NCBI RefSeq assembly: GCF_900155685.1
Contig: NZ_LT732548.1
Location: 1,018,134-1,082,133 of the forward strand
Direction of reading: 5' to 3'
Origin: Paenibacillus bouchesdurhonensis
GTDB taxonomy: Bacteria; Bacillota; Bacilli; Paenibacillales; Paenibacillaceae
Length of the DNA: 64,000 nt
In this document: positions 33,588 to 42,600 of the stretch, piece by piece
Layout of the letters: every line of letters begins with the position of its first letter
Position numbering within the stretch: position 1 is the stretch's first letter
Translations under genes and position numbers: made by a program
The notes under the pieces: generated by a model
What the model was told of the DNA's origin: nothing
What the model saw: only the letters and a program-made list of their open reading frames with translations
The model's database searches: none

Positions 33588-33821
33588 TTAAATTTTGCCG
33601 ATTCTTACCTGAAAGGTAGTTGGCCCTTGTTCAATATAATCCCATGTAAATTTACCCGGATGCATAGATTCAAACTGAAAGCGAAGAGGCACAGGGTCAT
33701 GATCATTGATAAGAAGCATGGCTTCACCTTGCTCTAAGTCGTTGAATGCGGCAAAAATCGTCTTATGCTTCAGTTGCGGCGGATATTCAGTTGCATTAAC
33801 TGTCGTCTTAATATTGTTCAT
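33588..33821 (-). CDS. DUF2249 domain protein
   Basis: A 77-residue protein made of one DUF2249 domain: YPPQLKHKTIFAAFNDLEQGEAMLLINDHDPVPL and the ending FTWDYIEQGPTTFQVRIGK shown in parts, with the family's HDP-x-PL motif. Domains of this type are found with hemerythrins and in denitrification or nitric-oxide-related loci, but the biochemical role is not established. Ribosome binding site GGAGGAATT precedes the ATG. The FNR-type site at 33890 with a -10 box at 33864 predicts expression when oxygen is low. Confidence 0.85.
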   Translation of the reverse strand: MNNIKTTVNATEYPPQLKHKTIFAAFNDLEQGEAMLLINDHDPVPLRFQFESMHPGKFTWDYIEQGPTTFQVRIGKI

Positions 33822-33863
33822 GCTTAATTCCTCCTGTAATTAAAATTTGATGTGTTTGCGATC

Positions 33864-33905
33864 ATTATATCAATTCAGCATGATGACATTGTGATACAAA
33901 TCACT
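33864..33905 (-). promoter_or_regulatory. FNR/CRP-type activator site and promoter
   Basis: TGTGA-N6-TCACT (33890-33905) is an almost exact inverted repeat of the Bacillus Fnr type. On the minus strand a TATAAT box (complement of 33864-33869) follows, giving a start near 33857 and placing the site's centre about 41 bases upstream, the position of class II activation. It drives the DUF2249 operon. Confidence 0.75.
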
Positions 33906-34086
33906 TGTTATATAAAACTATAATGCTCTAAAACTAGGTACTTAGTAGGTGTTTTGTTCCAATAACACGAAAAACGACTTATTTAGACAATCTTCGACAA
34001 AGGATATAATGGTTAGAAGTTAAAAGAAAGGAGGAATTAACAGTAATACCCATAATCCCAATCGCATCTAGGAGGTTTTTTCATCA

Positions 34087-35088
34087 ATGAAACGGAGTGT
34101 GGCTATATTATTATCCAGTGCCATCGCATTATCCATTTATTCAGCGATGCCAGCGGCGACAACAGCGGCTGCGTCCCAGCAAAGTGCTGCGCAGTCAGGT
34201 TTGATTGAGGCAGGAGTCAATTTACGGGACAAGCCCTCAATGTCTGGAAAGGTTATTGGCTTTTTGAAGAAAGGTACAGCGGTTCAAGTCCTGGAGGAAA
34301 GCAACGGTTATTTCTATAAGGTGAAAGATGCCAAGGGAAAGACCGGTTATGTCAGCGCAGCTCCTAAATATATCACGGTTCAAGGTACAGCAACGAAACC
34401 AGAGGCTTCAAACGAATGGAGCGGCCGCGTCATCTACGGAGTGAATCTGCGCAGCTTGCCTTCCACATCGGGCAAGGTTATCAAAATGCTGAAGAAGGGC
34501 ACCCGTGTAACCATTTTGGAAGAAAGCAACAAATCATTTTATAAAGTAAGAACCGATGAAGGACTGACCGGATATGTCAGCTCATCGAATAAATATATGG
34601 AAATTAGCGGGGAACCAGCGTCTCAGCCGTCTGTTCCAGCGAACATCAAGGAGCAGGTAGATCAAGTTATCCGAACGGGAAAGAAGTATTTGGGGACTCC
34701 CTACGAATTTGGATCCAACCGGAATACGACAACTACCTTTGACTGCTCTGATTTCGTGAGACATATTTATAAAGAGGCTTTGGGAATTACATTGCCGTCC
34801 GACTCCCGGAAGCAGGGCGCCTGGATCAAGGAGAACAGTCAGCCGGTCTATCGCATAAGTGATCTGAAGGCAGGCGATCTTGTCTTCTTTATGAGCTACA
34901 AAGGCTCATCCGCTTCAGCTTATAAAGGGATTGACAAGAACAGCGAACGGATCACGCATGTTGCCATGTATATCGGAGACGGCCAACTGCTGCAAACCTA
35001 TTCCGTCAAATCCGGCGGCGTCCGAATCGATAAGCTAAGCGGTTCATGGGAACACCGCTTCTTATTCGGTGGAAGTGTGTTACAATAA
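34087..35088 (+). CDS. Secreted NlpC/P60 endopeptidase with two SH3 domains
   Basis: A 333-residue cell-wall hydrolase. A signal peptide (MKRSVAILLSSAIALSIYS...) is followed by two bacterial SH3 domains (GVNLRDKPSMSGKVIGFLKKG and GVNLRSLPSTSGKVIKMLKKG, each shown only in part) that bind peptidoglycan, then an NlpC/P60 domain from about residue 200. The catalytic Cys is in TTFDCSDFVRHIY and the His in ITHVAMYIGDG. Such enzymes cleave D-Glu-diaminopimelate bonds in wall peptides. It has an AGGAGG ribosome binding site and a downstream terminator. Confidence 0.92.
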   Translation: MKRSVAILLSSAIALSIYSAMPAATTAAASQQSAAQSGLIEAGVNLRDKPSMSGKVIGFLKKGTAVQVLEESNGYFYKVKDAKGKTGYVSAAPKYITVQGTATKPEASNEWSGRVIYGVNLRSLPSTSGKVIKMLKKGTRVTILEESNKSFYKVRTDEGLTGYVSSSNKYMEISGEPASQPSVPANIKEQVDQVIRTGKKYLGTPYEFGSNRNTTTTFDCSDFVRHIYKEALGITLPSDSRKQGAWIKENSQPVYRISDLKAGDLVFFMSYKGSSASAYKGIDKNSERITHVAMYIGDGQLLQTYSVKSGGVRIDKLSGSWEHRFLFGGSVLQ

Positions 35089-35113
35089 TTTTCCTTTCAC
35101 CGTTTTTAACTCA

Positions 35114-35165
35114 AAATCGCTCCGCAGAACTTAGGGAATCCCTTTGTTCGGCGGAGCGATTTCGT
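35114..35165. terminator. Terminator after the NlpC/P60 gene
   Basis: AAATCGCTCCGC (35114-35125) pairs perfectly with GCGGAGCGATTT (35151-35162); an inner AGGGA/TCCCT dyad fills the loop. Confidence 0.85.
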
Positions 35166-35193
35166 GCATCATAGGTATATCCTGTGTTATATA

Positions 35194-35529
35194 TTAGCTA
35201 TAGTCTGGAACGTAGTTTGGCACCATAATCCAGGCTTTGCCCAGCCAAGTGTATATTTCTACCCAATCGTCGATGACTTGACCGGTTGGATGTACAAATT
35301 GAGGAGCAAGGGCACTCAAAACGTCTCCCTTCGGATTACTATACAAATTAGTAATGCTCATTAATTCAATAGGATTCGGGGCAATCACGGTTTCGCCAAT
35401 CTGAATGATCGGCTCCTCAAGAGTCGGTAGCGGTGTCACTGTTTCTGCCTCATCTTCTGCTGCTGCGGCAGCGGTAGCCAGAGCGGCGGAGACAAGTAGG
35501 GAAGCGGTAATAGCTGCAAATTTTTTCAA
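35194..35529 (-). CDS. Secreted protein of unknown function
   Basis: A 111-residue protein with a signal peptide (KKFAAITASLLVSAALATA, cleavage probably after AAAA). The mature part is acidic and Pro-rich at first (EDEAETVTPLPTLEEP) and ends in an aromatic segment (WVEIYTWLGKAWIMVP) that resembles an SH3-like or surface-binding strand. The start is TTG (complement ending at 35529), chosen because GGAGGAG lies seven bases ahead and the signal peptide then begins directly. No named family recognised. Confidence 0.7.
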   Translation of the reverse strand: MKKFAAITASLLVSAALATAAAAAEDEAETVTPLPTLEEPIIQIGETVIAPNPIELMSITNLYSNPKGDVLSALAPQFVHPTGQVIDDWVEIYTWLGKAWIMVPNYVPDYS

Positions 35530-35654
35530 TCGAAACTCCTCCTTGAATATATTTGGTTGTATCTTGTTCGTACTTATGTAATAAACAATCAAGCAACTTA
35601 AGAATCATTTAAAATGATAGTTTTTAATAAATGAATGGAAGGAGAGACACGAGT

Positions 35655-36239
35655 GTGAGAAAAAAGCGGTCTAACTTGGGATTGCGGCTGCTCCTGTTCC
35701 TGCTGATATTAATATTTCTCGCGGCAGCTGCGATATGGTACATACGACCGGAGCGTACGCTGGATATGAATTACTCGGAAATACAGTGGAAGGACAAGCT
35801 TGTTGGGATGATTGAAACTCGCAAGCCGGAAATTGTAATCACTGAGGAAGAGTTCAATCATTTGGCCAAGAAGAAGCTTGCTGAGGCATTAAGGAGTCAA
35901 GAGCATCCCGTAGCGATCACCGGAACACAGTTGCAGTTCTCGGGCAACCAGCTTACAGTTCATCTCAATGCCGCATGGGGTCCTATGGAATTCGGCGCAG
36001 CGGTTCAGTATGCCATGGAATATTCAGCTAGGAAAGTAGTTATCACTCCTGAGGCCGTGAAGGTGAAGGATCTGTCTTTATCTCCGGGCTTGTTCGGGCT
36101 GGAGCAGATAGAGATCGACCCGGGCCCTTATTTGCCCGATCCCGTTACGGTAAAGGGTATGGTCTTCCATGATCGGCAAATCACGGTCAAGCTTACGCTG
36201 GACTGGCTCGAAATTGCCAAGTATTTATCTTCTTACTAA
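35655..36239 (+). CDS. Membrane-anchored protein, YpmS/DUF2140-like
   Basis: A 194-residue protein with a basic start, one membrane segment (LRLLLFLLILIFLAAAAIWYI) and an extracellular domain rich in beta strands. Elements such as IVITEEEFNHLAKKKL and TVHLNAAWGPMEFGAAVQY recall the YpmS (DUF2140) family, whose function is not settled; this match is weak. The GTG at 35655 is used because AAGGAGAG lies nine bases before it. A terminator follows. Confidence 0.6.
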   Translation: MRKKRSNLGLRLLLFLLILIFLAAAAIWYIRPERTLDMNYSEIQWKDKLVGMIETRKPEIVITEEEFNHLAKKKLAEALRSQEHPVAITGTQLQFSGNQLTVHLNAAWGPMEFGAAVQYAMEYSARKVVITPEAVKVKDLSLSPGLFGLEQIEIDPGPYLPDPVTVKGMVFHDRQITVKLTLDWLEIAKYLSSY

Positions 36240-36240
36240 C

Positions 36241-36276
36241 AATAAAGGCGGCCTTCGCAGAAGAGCCGCCTTTATT
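36241..36276 (+). terminator. Terminator (AATAAAGGCGGC stem)
   Basis: AATAAAGGCGGC (36241-36252) pairs with GCCGCCTTTATT (36265-36276). Confidence 0.85.
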
Positions 36277-36341
36277 GATTCTAACCTTTTACCTAACTCA
36301 TTGGCATAATCTATATGATGTAGTTCTGGATGGCTTGCCAG

Positions 36342-36506
36342 TTAAAGTGAACGGCTGCGTCCAGTAAAGAGAGAGATCACGAATAATACTAGGAAGATGA
36401 AGAATAGCACTTTAGCGATTGAGGCTGCGGCAGCTACAATGTTAAAGAATCCGAAAATTCCTGCAATGATGGCTACCATCAGAAAAATAACTGACCATTT
36501 CAACAT
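36342..36506 (-). CDS. DUF1328 (YtjA-like) small membrane protein
   Basis: A 54-residue protein with two membrane helices (MLKWSVIFLMVAIIAGIFGFF and IAKVLFFIFLVLFVISLF), the glycine-rich turn and C-terminal TGRSRSL of the DUF1328 family. These proteins are common and often stress-induced, with no known activity. The ATG whose complement ends at 36506 is chosen for AAGGAAAGGTG upstream; an in-frame ATG at 36569 lacks a ribosome binding site. Confidence 0.8.
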   Translation of the reverse strand: MLKWSVIFLMVAIIAGIFGFFNIVAAAASIAKVLFFIFLVLFVISLFTGRSRSL

Positions 36507-36698
36507 GAGAATCACCTTTCCTTCATAGTAAAATAGTGTAGTATGAAGCTTAAAGCGACATAGGTGCAACCTGTGTAAAATGACCTATGCGGGAGGGATT
36601 GCAAATTTGGTGCTCCGTCGCTTGTAGTTGTCATTAACCGGGGGAAATCCGGATGAAACAGGAGGAAAACTTTCGAGAAATGTCGGAACAAAGGCGTT

Positions 36699-36724
36699 GT
36701 TTCGCCCCGAAAAACCAAGGGTAA
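36699..36724 (+). promoter_or_regulatory. Candidate SigB promoter of ytxG
   Basis: GTTTCG (36699-36704), 14 bases, GGGTAA (36719-36724), close to the SigB consensus GTTTAA-N12-15-GGGTAT. It lies 50 bases before the DUF948 gene. A SigB homologue is encoded at 46840. Confidence 0.65.
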
Positions 36725-36772
36725 CTAAGGAGTAGCGACTCCGAAGTCAGGACAGGAAAGAGAGGGAATGAT

Positions 36773-37279
36773 ATGATTTGGCAAATAAGTGTGGCACTCA
36801 TCGCGGTAGCATTTGTAGTACTAGTCATATTCCTGGTGAAAACTTTGAAGGCAGCGGAGAAGTCTCTGGATAAAACGACCCAGACGCTGCAGGAAATCCA
36901 GAAGACGGTGGATGAGCTTAGCTATGAAGTTAAACAGGTCGTTAGACAGGCTAACAGCATTACCGAGGATGTCGAGCATAAGATGAAGCAGCTCGATCCC
37001 GTATTGGAATCCGTAAAAAACGTTGGAGACGTGCTGAATGAAGTGACGCTTGCCGCCAAGCAGGTATCGACGTCGCTGATCGGAAGAATGAAGAAAACCT
37101 CACATAAAGCAGCAAGCAAGACTGGGGCGGAACAAATTGTACGGGAAGAACATCCGATTGACCGCTCCATGCATACTTATGGCTCGACCTATGATCACGC
37201 TGCAGCTTCTAAGTCAGAGCCTGGTTGGATGAAGTGGGTGGACATCGCTTCCGGCGTATGGCATAAATACCGGTCGTAA
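36773..37279 (+). CDS. ytxG: DUF948 protein (YtxG-like general stress protein)
   Basis: A 168-residue protein with an N-terminal membrane helix (ISVALIAVAFVVLVIFLVKTL) and a long alpha-helical coiled-coil domain (EKSLDKTTQTLQEIQKTVDE onwards) typical of DUF948. In B. subtilis YtxG is made with YtxH under general-stress control; here ytxH is 13 kb away but also has a SigB-like promoter. AGAGGG precedes the ATG. The next gene begins 50 bases downstream and may be co-transcribed. Confidence 0.82.
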   Translation: MIWQISVALIAVAFVVLVIFLVKTLKAAEKSLDKTTQTLQEIQKTVDELSYEVKQVVRQANSITEDVEHKMKQLDPVLESVKNVGDVLNEVTLAAKQVSTSLIGRMKKTSHKAASKTGAEQIVREEHPIDRSMHTYGSTYDHAAASKSEPGWMKWVDIASGVWHKYRS

Positions 37280-37329
37280 ATTCATGAAAAAGGATCGGAT
37301 CGGCAAGTCTCCAGAAAGAGGTGAGAACG

Positions 37330-37866
37330 ATGCTGAACATCATGTTACTGCTTGTACTCCTTACTGCTGCAAGTCAAAATCCGGCAACCGTGGACAGCGT
37401 TCCGCAGCTTTCTACGAAGCTTGCCCTTTCGCAGCAATCCTCTTCTGAACGATCCATGCTAGGTGAAGACAAAGAATCTTTACCGATCGGCGAGTTTCAT
37501 TCTATGGGCGACGTGACTTTGTACGATGATCGGGAAAGTGTCGTCCGAAAGAAAGGGAAACCGTTATCGGTCAATAAAAATGTTTATTCCGGTTATACCG
37601 AATATCAGTATAAGGATATTACGGTCGGCTTGTACGAGGATATGGTTTATTACGTGCATATCGATGCATCCCCCGAGAAAATCAAGGTAAATGGAAAGTG
37701 GCTGGTTCTGCATAAGCAGGAGCTTAAGCAGGCCTTCGGCGAGCCAGACTTTGAGGCGGAAGACGGGGATGTGTACATCCGTGATCTGGCGGCTATCAAA
37801 ATATATCGTGATCCTGCAACGAAAGCGATTGTGGGCGTGGACTTGTTTGATACGATTGCATTTTAA
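37330..37866 (+). CDS. Unknown exported protein after ytxG
   Basis: A 178-residue protein with a short N-terminal signal (LNIMLLLVLLTAASQNP). The mature part looks like a compact repeat domain: FHSMGDVTLYDDRESVVRKKGKP describes a start, and later EYQYKDITVGLYEDMVYYVH and HKQELKQAFGEPDFEAED repeat a pattern in which a short motif D-x-x-x-x-x-x-GKP/GEPD recurs, as in proteins that sense or bind at the envelope. No named family. Start at 37330 is used because AAAGAGGTGAG precedes it. It probably shares the SigB-type promoter of ytxG. Confidence 0.65.
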   Translation: MLNIMLLLVLLTAASQNPATVDSVPQLSTKLALSQQSSSERSMLGEDKESLPIGEFHSMGDVTLYDDRESVVRKKGKPLSVNKNVYSGYTEYQYKDITVGLYEDMVYYVHIDASPEKIKVNGKWLVLHKQELKQAFGEPDFEAEDGDVYIRDLAAIKIYRDPATKAIVGVDLFDTIAF

Positions 37867-37894
37867 GACCTCGTACAGAAGGTCAAGTAATCAT

Positions 37895-37920
37895 GTTTCA
37901 AGTCGTTAAGAGAAGGGTAA
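37895..37920 (+). promoter_or_regulatory. Candidate SigB promoter of yflT
   Basis: GTTTCA (37895-37900), 14 bases, GGGTAA (37915-37920). It is nearly identical in layout to the site before ytxG. Confidence 0.7.
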
Positions 37921-37980
37921 TTACAGCCATAGCGACAGAGAAGGATAGGATTTCATAATAGACAAAGGAGAGTGCTGACG

Positions 37981-38328
37981 ATGAGTATGACGGATAAGAA
38001 GAAGTCTTATGCCAAGGTTGTGCAGAACGGGGTTCAGGCGGTAGAAGCTGTTAACGAGCTGCGAGCTGCCGGGTATGTAAGAGATCATATCTATGTTCTC
38101 GCTCATGACCAGGATCGTACAGAACGAATTGCAGACACATCCGATGCTAAGGAAATCGGTATTAAGGAAGAAGGCGTCTTTGATGCCATTGCCAACTTGT
38201 TCCGTTCGCGGGGCGACGAATTGCGTGCTAAAATAGTTTCGCTTGGATTTACAGAGACAGAGGCTGCCTTTTATGAGAAGGAACTGGATCTCGGCAAAGT
38301 GCTTGTGATCGCAAGATATACAGCGTAA
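37981..38328 (+). CDS. yflT: YflT-like general stress protein
   Basis: A 115-residue protein matching the general stress protein 17M / YflT family: VQAVEAVNELRAAGYVRDHIYVLAHD, IGIKEEGVFDAIANLF and the end FYEKELDLGKVLVIAR, each described here in part. The domain is a ferredoxin-like sensor fold of unknown activity. In B. subtilis yflT is a SigB target, and a SigB-like promoter lies 60 bases upstream here. AAAGGAGAG precedes the ATG at 37981. Confidence 0.85.
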   Translation: MSMTDKKKSYAKVVQNGVQAVEAVNELRAAGYVRDHIYVLAHDQDRTERIADTSDAKEIGIKEEGVFDAIANLFRSRGDELRAKIVSLGFTETEAAFYEKELDLGKVLVIARYTA

Positions 38329-38370
38329 ATGAACGGGAGCTTCCAGCCTGATACTATAATCTTAAACCAT

Positions 38371-38411
38371 AGATAAGGAATGGGGAAACTGCACTCCCCC
38401 ATTCCTTATCT
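38371..38411 (+). terminator. Hairpin after yflT, probable terminator
   Basis: AGATAAGGAATGGGG and CCCCATTCCTTATCT form a 15-bp perfect stem. The T-run after it is weak (ATGTTTATT). Confidence 0.6.
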
Positions 38412-38413
38412 AT

Positions 38414-38439
38414 GTTTATTAAGATAGAGTAGTAGCTAT
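38414..38439 (+). promoter_or_regulatory. Weak SigB-like promoter before rsbY
   Basis: GTTTAT (38414-38419), 14 bases, AGCTAT (38434-38439): 5 of 6 and 4 of 6 matches to the SigB boxes, with the same spacing as the ytxG and yflT sites. The rsb genes of other bacilli are SigB-activated. Confidence 0.3.
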
Positions 38440-38475
38440 AGTTGAAAAATTCAGCTTTAATGCGAGGAGAAATCA

Positions 38476-39645
38476 ATGAAAATATTAATTGTGGATGATA
38501 ATCCAACAAATATAATCATCATTAGAGAAATCTTGAAGAAAGAAAATTATAGAAATACAACGGCGGCATCCTCAGCCGCAGAGATGTTCCAGCAGTTGGG
38601 GATTCAGGAGGATAATGCCGAGCTAATGCCCGGTTCGTCGGATATTGATTTGATACTGCTTGATATGATGATGCCGGAAATGGACGGCATAACCGCCTGT
38701 CGCGTCATTCAGCAATATGAGGGGCTTAAAGATATTCCGATTATTATGGTTACTGCCATAGGGGATTCGAAGAAACTCGCCGAAGCGCTGGACGCCGGTG
38801 CGGTTGACTATGTGACCAAGCCGATTAATAAAGTGGAGCTCATGGCGAGAATACGGCTGGCGCTAAGGCTAAAGCAGGAGAAAGATTGGCATAAAGAGAG
38901 AGATCAGCGGATTCAGGAGGAATTGAAGCTGGCTGCCTTAGTGCAAAATGCAGTTCTTAGCTCAGCTCTTGAAGACCCGCTATTCGAAATTGACGCCCTA
39001 TACAAGCCGTCCTTTGAGCTGGCTGGAGATCTGTATTCATGGTATCCGCTCGGTGAGGGGAGATACGGCATTATATTACTGGACATGATGGGACACGGAA
39101 TTTCCTCGTCCTTATTTTGCGTGTTCATCGCTTCTGTCCTTAAGGATACGGTCAGCACCTACGTGGAGCCTGAAAAAGTCGTGCAGGAGTTAAACCGGCG
39201 CTTTAATCAGCTCCATATCGAGAACCAATTGGTTCAGTATTATTTTACGGCGATCTATCTTGTCGTCGATACGAAGCATAAGAAGATCGATTATGTGAAC
39301 GCCGGTCATCCGCCTGCATTGTTTTTCCAAAGCGAAGGAGAGGTGCTCAGACTAGAAACGGTATGTCCGCCCGTCGGCTTGTTCGACAAGATGGAGACAG
39401 CGACCCATACGATTACTTATGAAGGGGAAGGCCATCTCGTGCTGTATACCGACGGATTGATGGAGGTTATGGATGGAACGCAAGAGGAGCAGATCGAGTT
39501 TTTGGAGCAGACTTTAAGCGGAAGCCATATGTTGGACAAGGATATGATGCAGCGTCTATTTTTTGATGAAGGGCAGCCGCAGGAGCGGGAGGACGATAAA
39601 TGTCTCGTATGGATTAGGCTCAAAGAAGGAGAGGGAAGCGCATGA
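38476..39645 (+). CDS. rsbY: RsbY-type response regulator with PP2C phosphatase domain
   Basis: A 389-residue fusion of an N-terminal receiver (residues ~1-125, phospho-acceptor Asp in LILLDMMMPEMDG) and a SpoIIE/RsbU-type PP2C phosphatase (residues ~165-389, with AGDLYSWYPL, LLDMMGHGISSSL and YTDGLMEVMD supplying metal ligands). In the B. cereus group RsbY has this make-up and dephosphorylates RsbV to activate SigB. Here it is followed, with a four-base overlap, by the hybrid kinase that should phosphorylate it, and RsbV/RsbW/SigB are encoded 6 kb downstream on the same strand. Confidence 0.88.
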   Translation: MKILIVDDNPTNIIIIREILKKENYRNTTAASSAAEMFQQLGIQEDNAELMPGSSDIDLILLDMMMPEMDGITACRVIQQYEGLKDIPIIMVTAIGDSKKLAEALDAGAVDYVTKPINKVELMARIRLALRLKQEKDWHKERDQRIQEELKLAALVQNAVLSSALEDPLFEIDALYKPSFELAGDLYSWYPLGEGRYGIILLDMMGHGISSSLFCVFIASVLKDTVSTYVEPEKVVQELNRRFNQLHIENQLVQYYFTAIYLVVDTKHKKIDYVNAGHPPALFFQSEGEVLRLETVCPPVGLFDKMETATHTITYEGEGHLVLYTDGLMEVMDGTQEEQIEFLEQTLSGSHMLDKDMMQRLFFDEGQPQEREDDKCLVWIRLKEGEGSA

Positions 39646-42600
39646 AGATCAGGAGCAAGTTAATTATCGGCTTTAGTTCACTTCTAATCATTATGCTGGT
39701 GCTAACATTCGTCAGTTATGATCGGATGCATTTTATGAATGCTCAGCTGAAGAATGTGTATTCGGAAGGCTACTTGAAAGTTAAGGCCTCTACCGACATG
39801 CGCGGCGATGTGAACGATATTGCTCGAATCTTCACGAATATGGTGCAGGTGAGGAATCAGGACTATATCGTTCAGGAGCGAAACAAGCTGGAGAAGAAAG
39901 GGGAGTCGGCGAAGCAAAATCTGCAGTTTCTGCAGGACAGCTTGGTCACCGGCGAAGATCGCCAAATTATTACGCTGATTGAGGAAGCGACCCTGGACTT
40001 CGAAGGTTACCAAGCCCGGCTTTTGACGCTGCTGCTTAATGGAGAATATGACAGAGCCAATGACTATCGGATTTCCTCTGGTCAAGGTATTCAGGATCAC
40101 TTGCTAAATACGTTGAATGAGCTGAGAGATTACTTGGATATCCAAATTGAAGCAGAAATAAATAAGGCTAACCAAGCGTACGAGAGCTCAATCCAGATAA
40201 CGATTGCTACAATGGCAGTCGGTCTCTTGCTAGGATTAGCGATCGTACTGTGGGTGCTGCCGAGCATTACTAAGGGATTTAATATCGTAAACAGCATGAT
40301 CAAGCATTTCGGCAAGGAGCAATGGGATGATATTAGATCCATCCCGGTGCAATCCAAAGATGAAATCGGCAGTGTAGCGCAGGTATTCCAAGAACTGACG
40401 GAGGATCTTCGGGAGAAACAAGACCTTGAGAAGAAGTTCATGCAGCAGCAGAAGGATTTGACTTGGGTCAACTCTAATTTAGCGCGGATTACCGAACTGC
40501 TTCATGGCATTAATTCACTGGAGCAAATATCGCAAATGTTTATTAACGAGTTTACTCCGATCCTCGGGGGCAAGGTGGGTGCTGTCTATATCCGGAAAGA
40601 GGCCGAAAATCCGGATGAGCTGCATTTGGCAGGAGCCTATGCCAAGGTCGGGGAGTTGGAGTCACCAGCGATGTTCAAAATCGGTGAAGGCCTCATTGGC
40701 CAAGTGGCTCTGGATCAGAAGCCGTTATCGTTGAAAGATACGCCGTCTAATTACTTATCCGTACGCTCTGCCCTGGGGGAAGCCAAGCCTTCGCATGTTC
40801 TGATTTTTCCGATCTTATTCGAAGATGAATTGCTGGGCGTTGTTGAGTTGGCGAATCTGGATCAATTTACGCCGCTGGAAGAGCAGCTGCTATCAGAGTT
40901 GACGATCAATTTAGGCGTCGTACTAAATAACGTGAACCGCAGGCTGCGGGTCGAAGAGCTGCTGCGTGAATCGCAGGCTCTGACAGAAGAACTGCAGGTA
41001 CAATCGGAAGAGCTCCAGACACAGCAGGAGGAGCTTCGCCGTTCCAATGAAGCCATGGAGAAGCAAACAGCGGCTTTGAAGCGTTCCGAAGAGCTGCTGC
41101 AGCGGCAGCAGGAGGAACTGGAGCACTACAATACCGAGTTGATTGCCAAGACTCGTGCCCTTGAAGAACAAGTGCAGGAAGTCAAGGAGAAGAATGAAGA
41201 AATCGAGAAAACGAAAGATGAATTAGAGCGTCATGCATCCCAACTTGCTGTGACGAGTAAATATAAGTCGGAGTTTTTAGCGAATATGTCCCATGAACTG
41301 CGCACGCCTCTTAACAGTTTACTTATTTTGTCACAGCTGCTTTCGGAGAATAAAAGTAATAATTTGACGCCTAAGCAGGTGGAATACGCTCATACCATCC
41401 ATATGTCAGGCACGGATTTACTGAAAATGATCGATGAGATTCTCGATTTATCGAAGGTAGACGCGGGCAAGATGGAAGTGAACGAGGAACAGGTCGACAT
41501 TGAAGAGCTGGAAAGGTTCGTGGAGCATAATTTCCGGCCCGTGGCGGAGAGCAAAGGGATCGGGCTGCGAATTGAAGTCAGTCCAGAGGTGCCGGAGCGC
41601 ATTACGACCGATGGACATCGGGTGAAGCAGGTATTGCGTAATTTGCTCTCTAATGCCTTTAAATTTACGAATGAGGGAGAGGTCGCGTTCTTGGTCAAGG
41701 CGGCTTCCCCGGACGAGCTTCCAAGTTATTTGGAGCATAATCGCGATTATTTGGCGCTAACCGTCAAGGATACCGGAATTGGCGTGCCTAAGGATAAGAC
41801 GGATTTGATCTTTGAAGCCTTTCAACAAGTGGACGGAACGACGAGCCGTAAATATGGCGGAACGGGCTTGGGGCTGTCGATCAGCCGTGGGCTGTCCGCT
41901 CTTCTTGGCGGCGGAATCGCTTTGGAAACCAAGGAAGGGGAGGGCAGCAGCTTTACGCTCTACCTGCCTAAGGAAGCCGGCTCCAAGTTGTTTGGAGCTA
42001 ACAGGGAGGCGGCTGCTACATCTACTGCGGCTATCGGAGCGCAAATGAGGCAGGGAGCCTACGCGCTGCCTGTACCGGCAGATGATCCAGTTCCTGTATC
42101 CAATCCAATTGATGATGACCGGGAAGCTATTGAAACAGAGGATAAAGTGCTGTTAATTATCGAAGATGATGTTGTATTTGCCAAAATCCTGCTCGAGATG
42201 ACCCGTAATCATGGCTTTAAAGGACTTGTAGCCGTACAGGGGGACGAGGGACTGCGGCTTGTTCGTCAATATTTGCCGGATGCGATCATTTTGGATATTC
42301 AGCTGCCGGTAATGGACGGCTGGTCGATTCTTAATGAACTAAAAAGCGATGCTAAGACAAGGCATATTCCCGTGCATGTCATCTCCGTTGTGGATGACGT
42401 GAAACAGGGATTAATGATGGGAGCCATCGCCTACCTGCGCAAGCCATCCTCCCGGGAGCATCTCGAAAGGGCCTTTACCTATATCGAGTCCTATACGGAG
42501 AAGAGCCTGAAGCAATTGCTCGTTGTCGAAGACGACGAAATTCAGCAAAAGTCTATCATCGAATTGATCGGGCACGATGATGTAGCAATCACGGCTGTAT

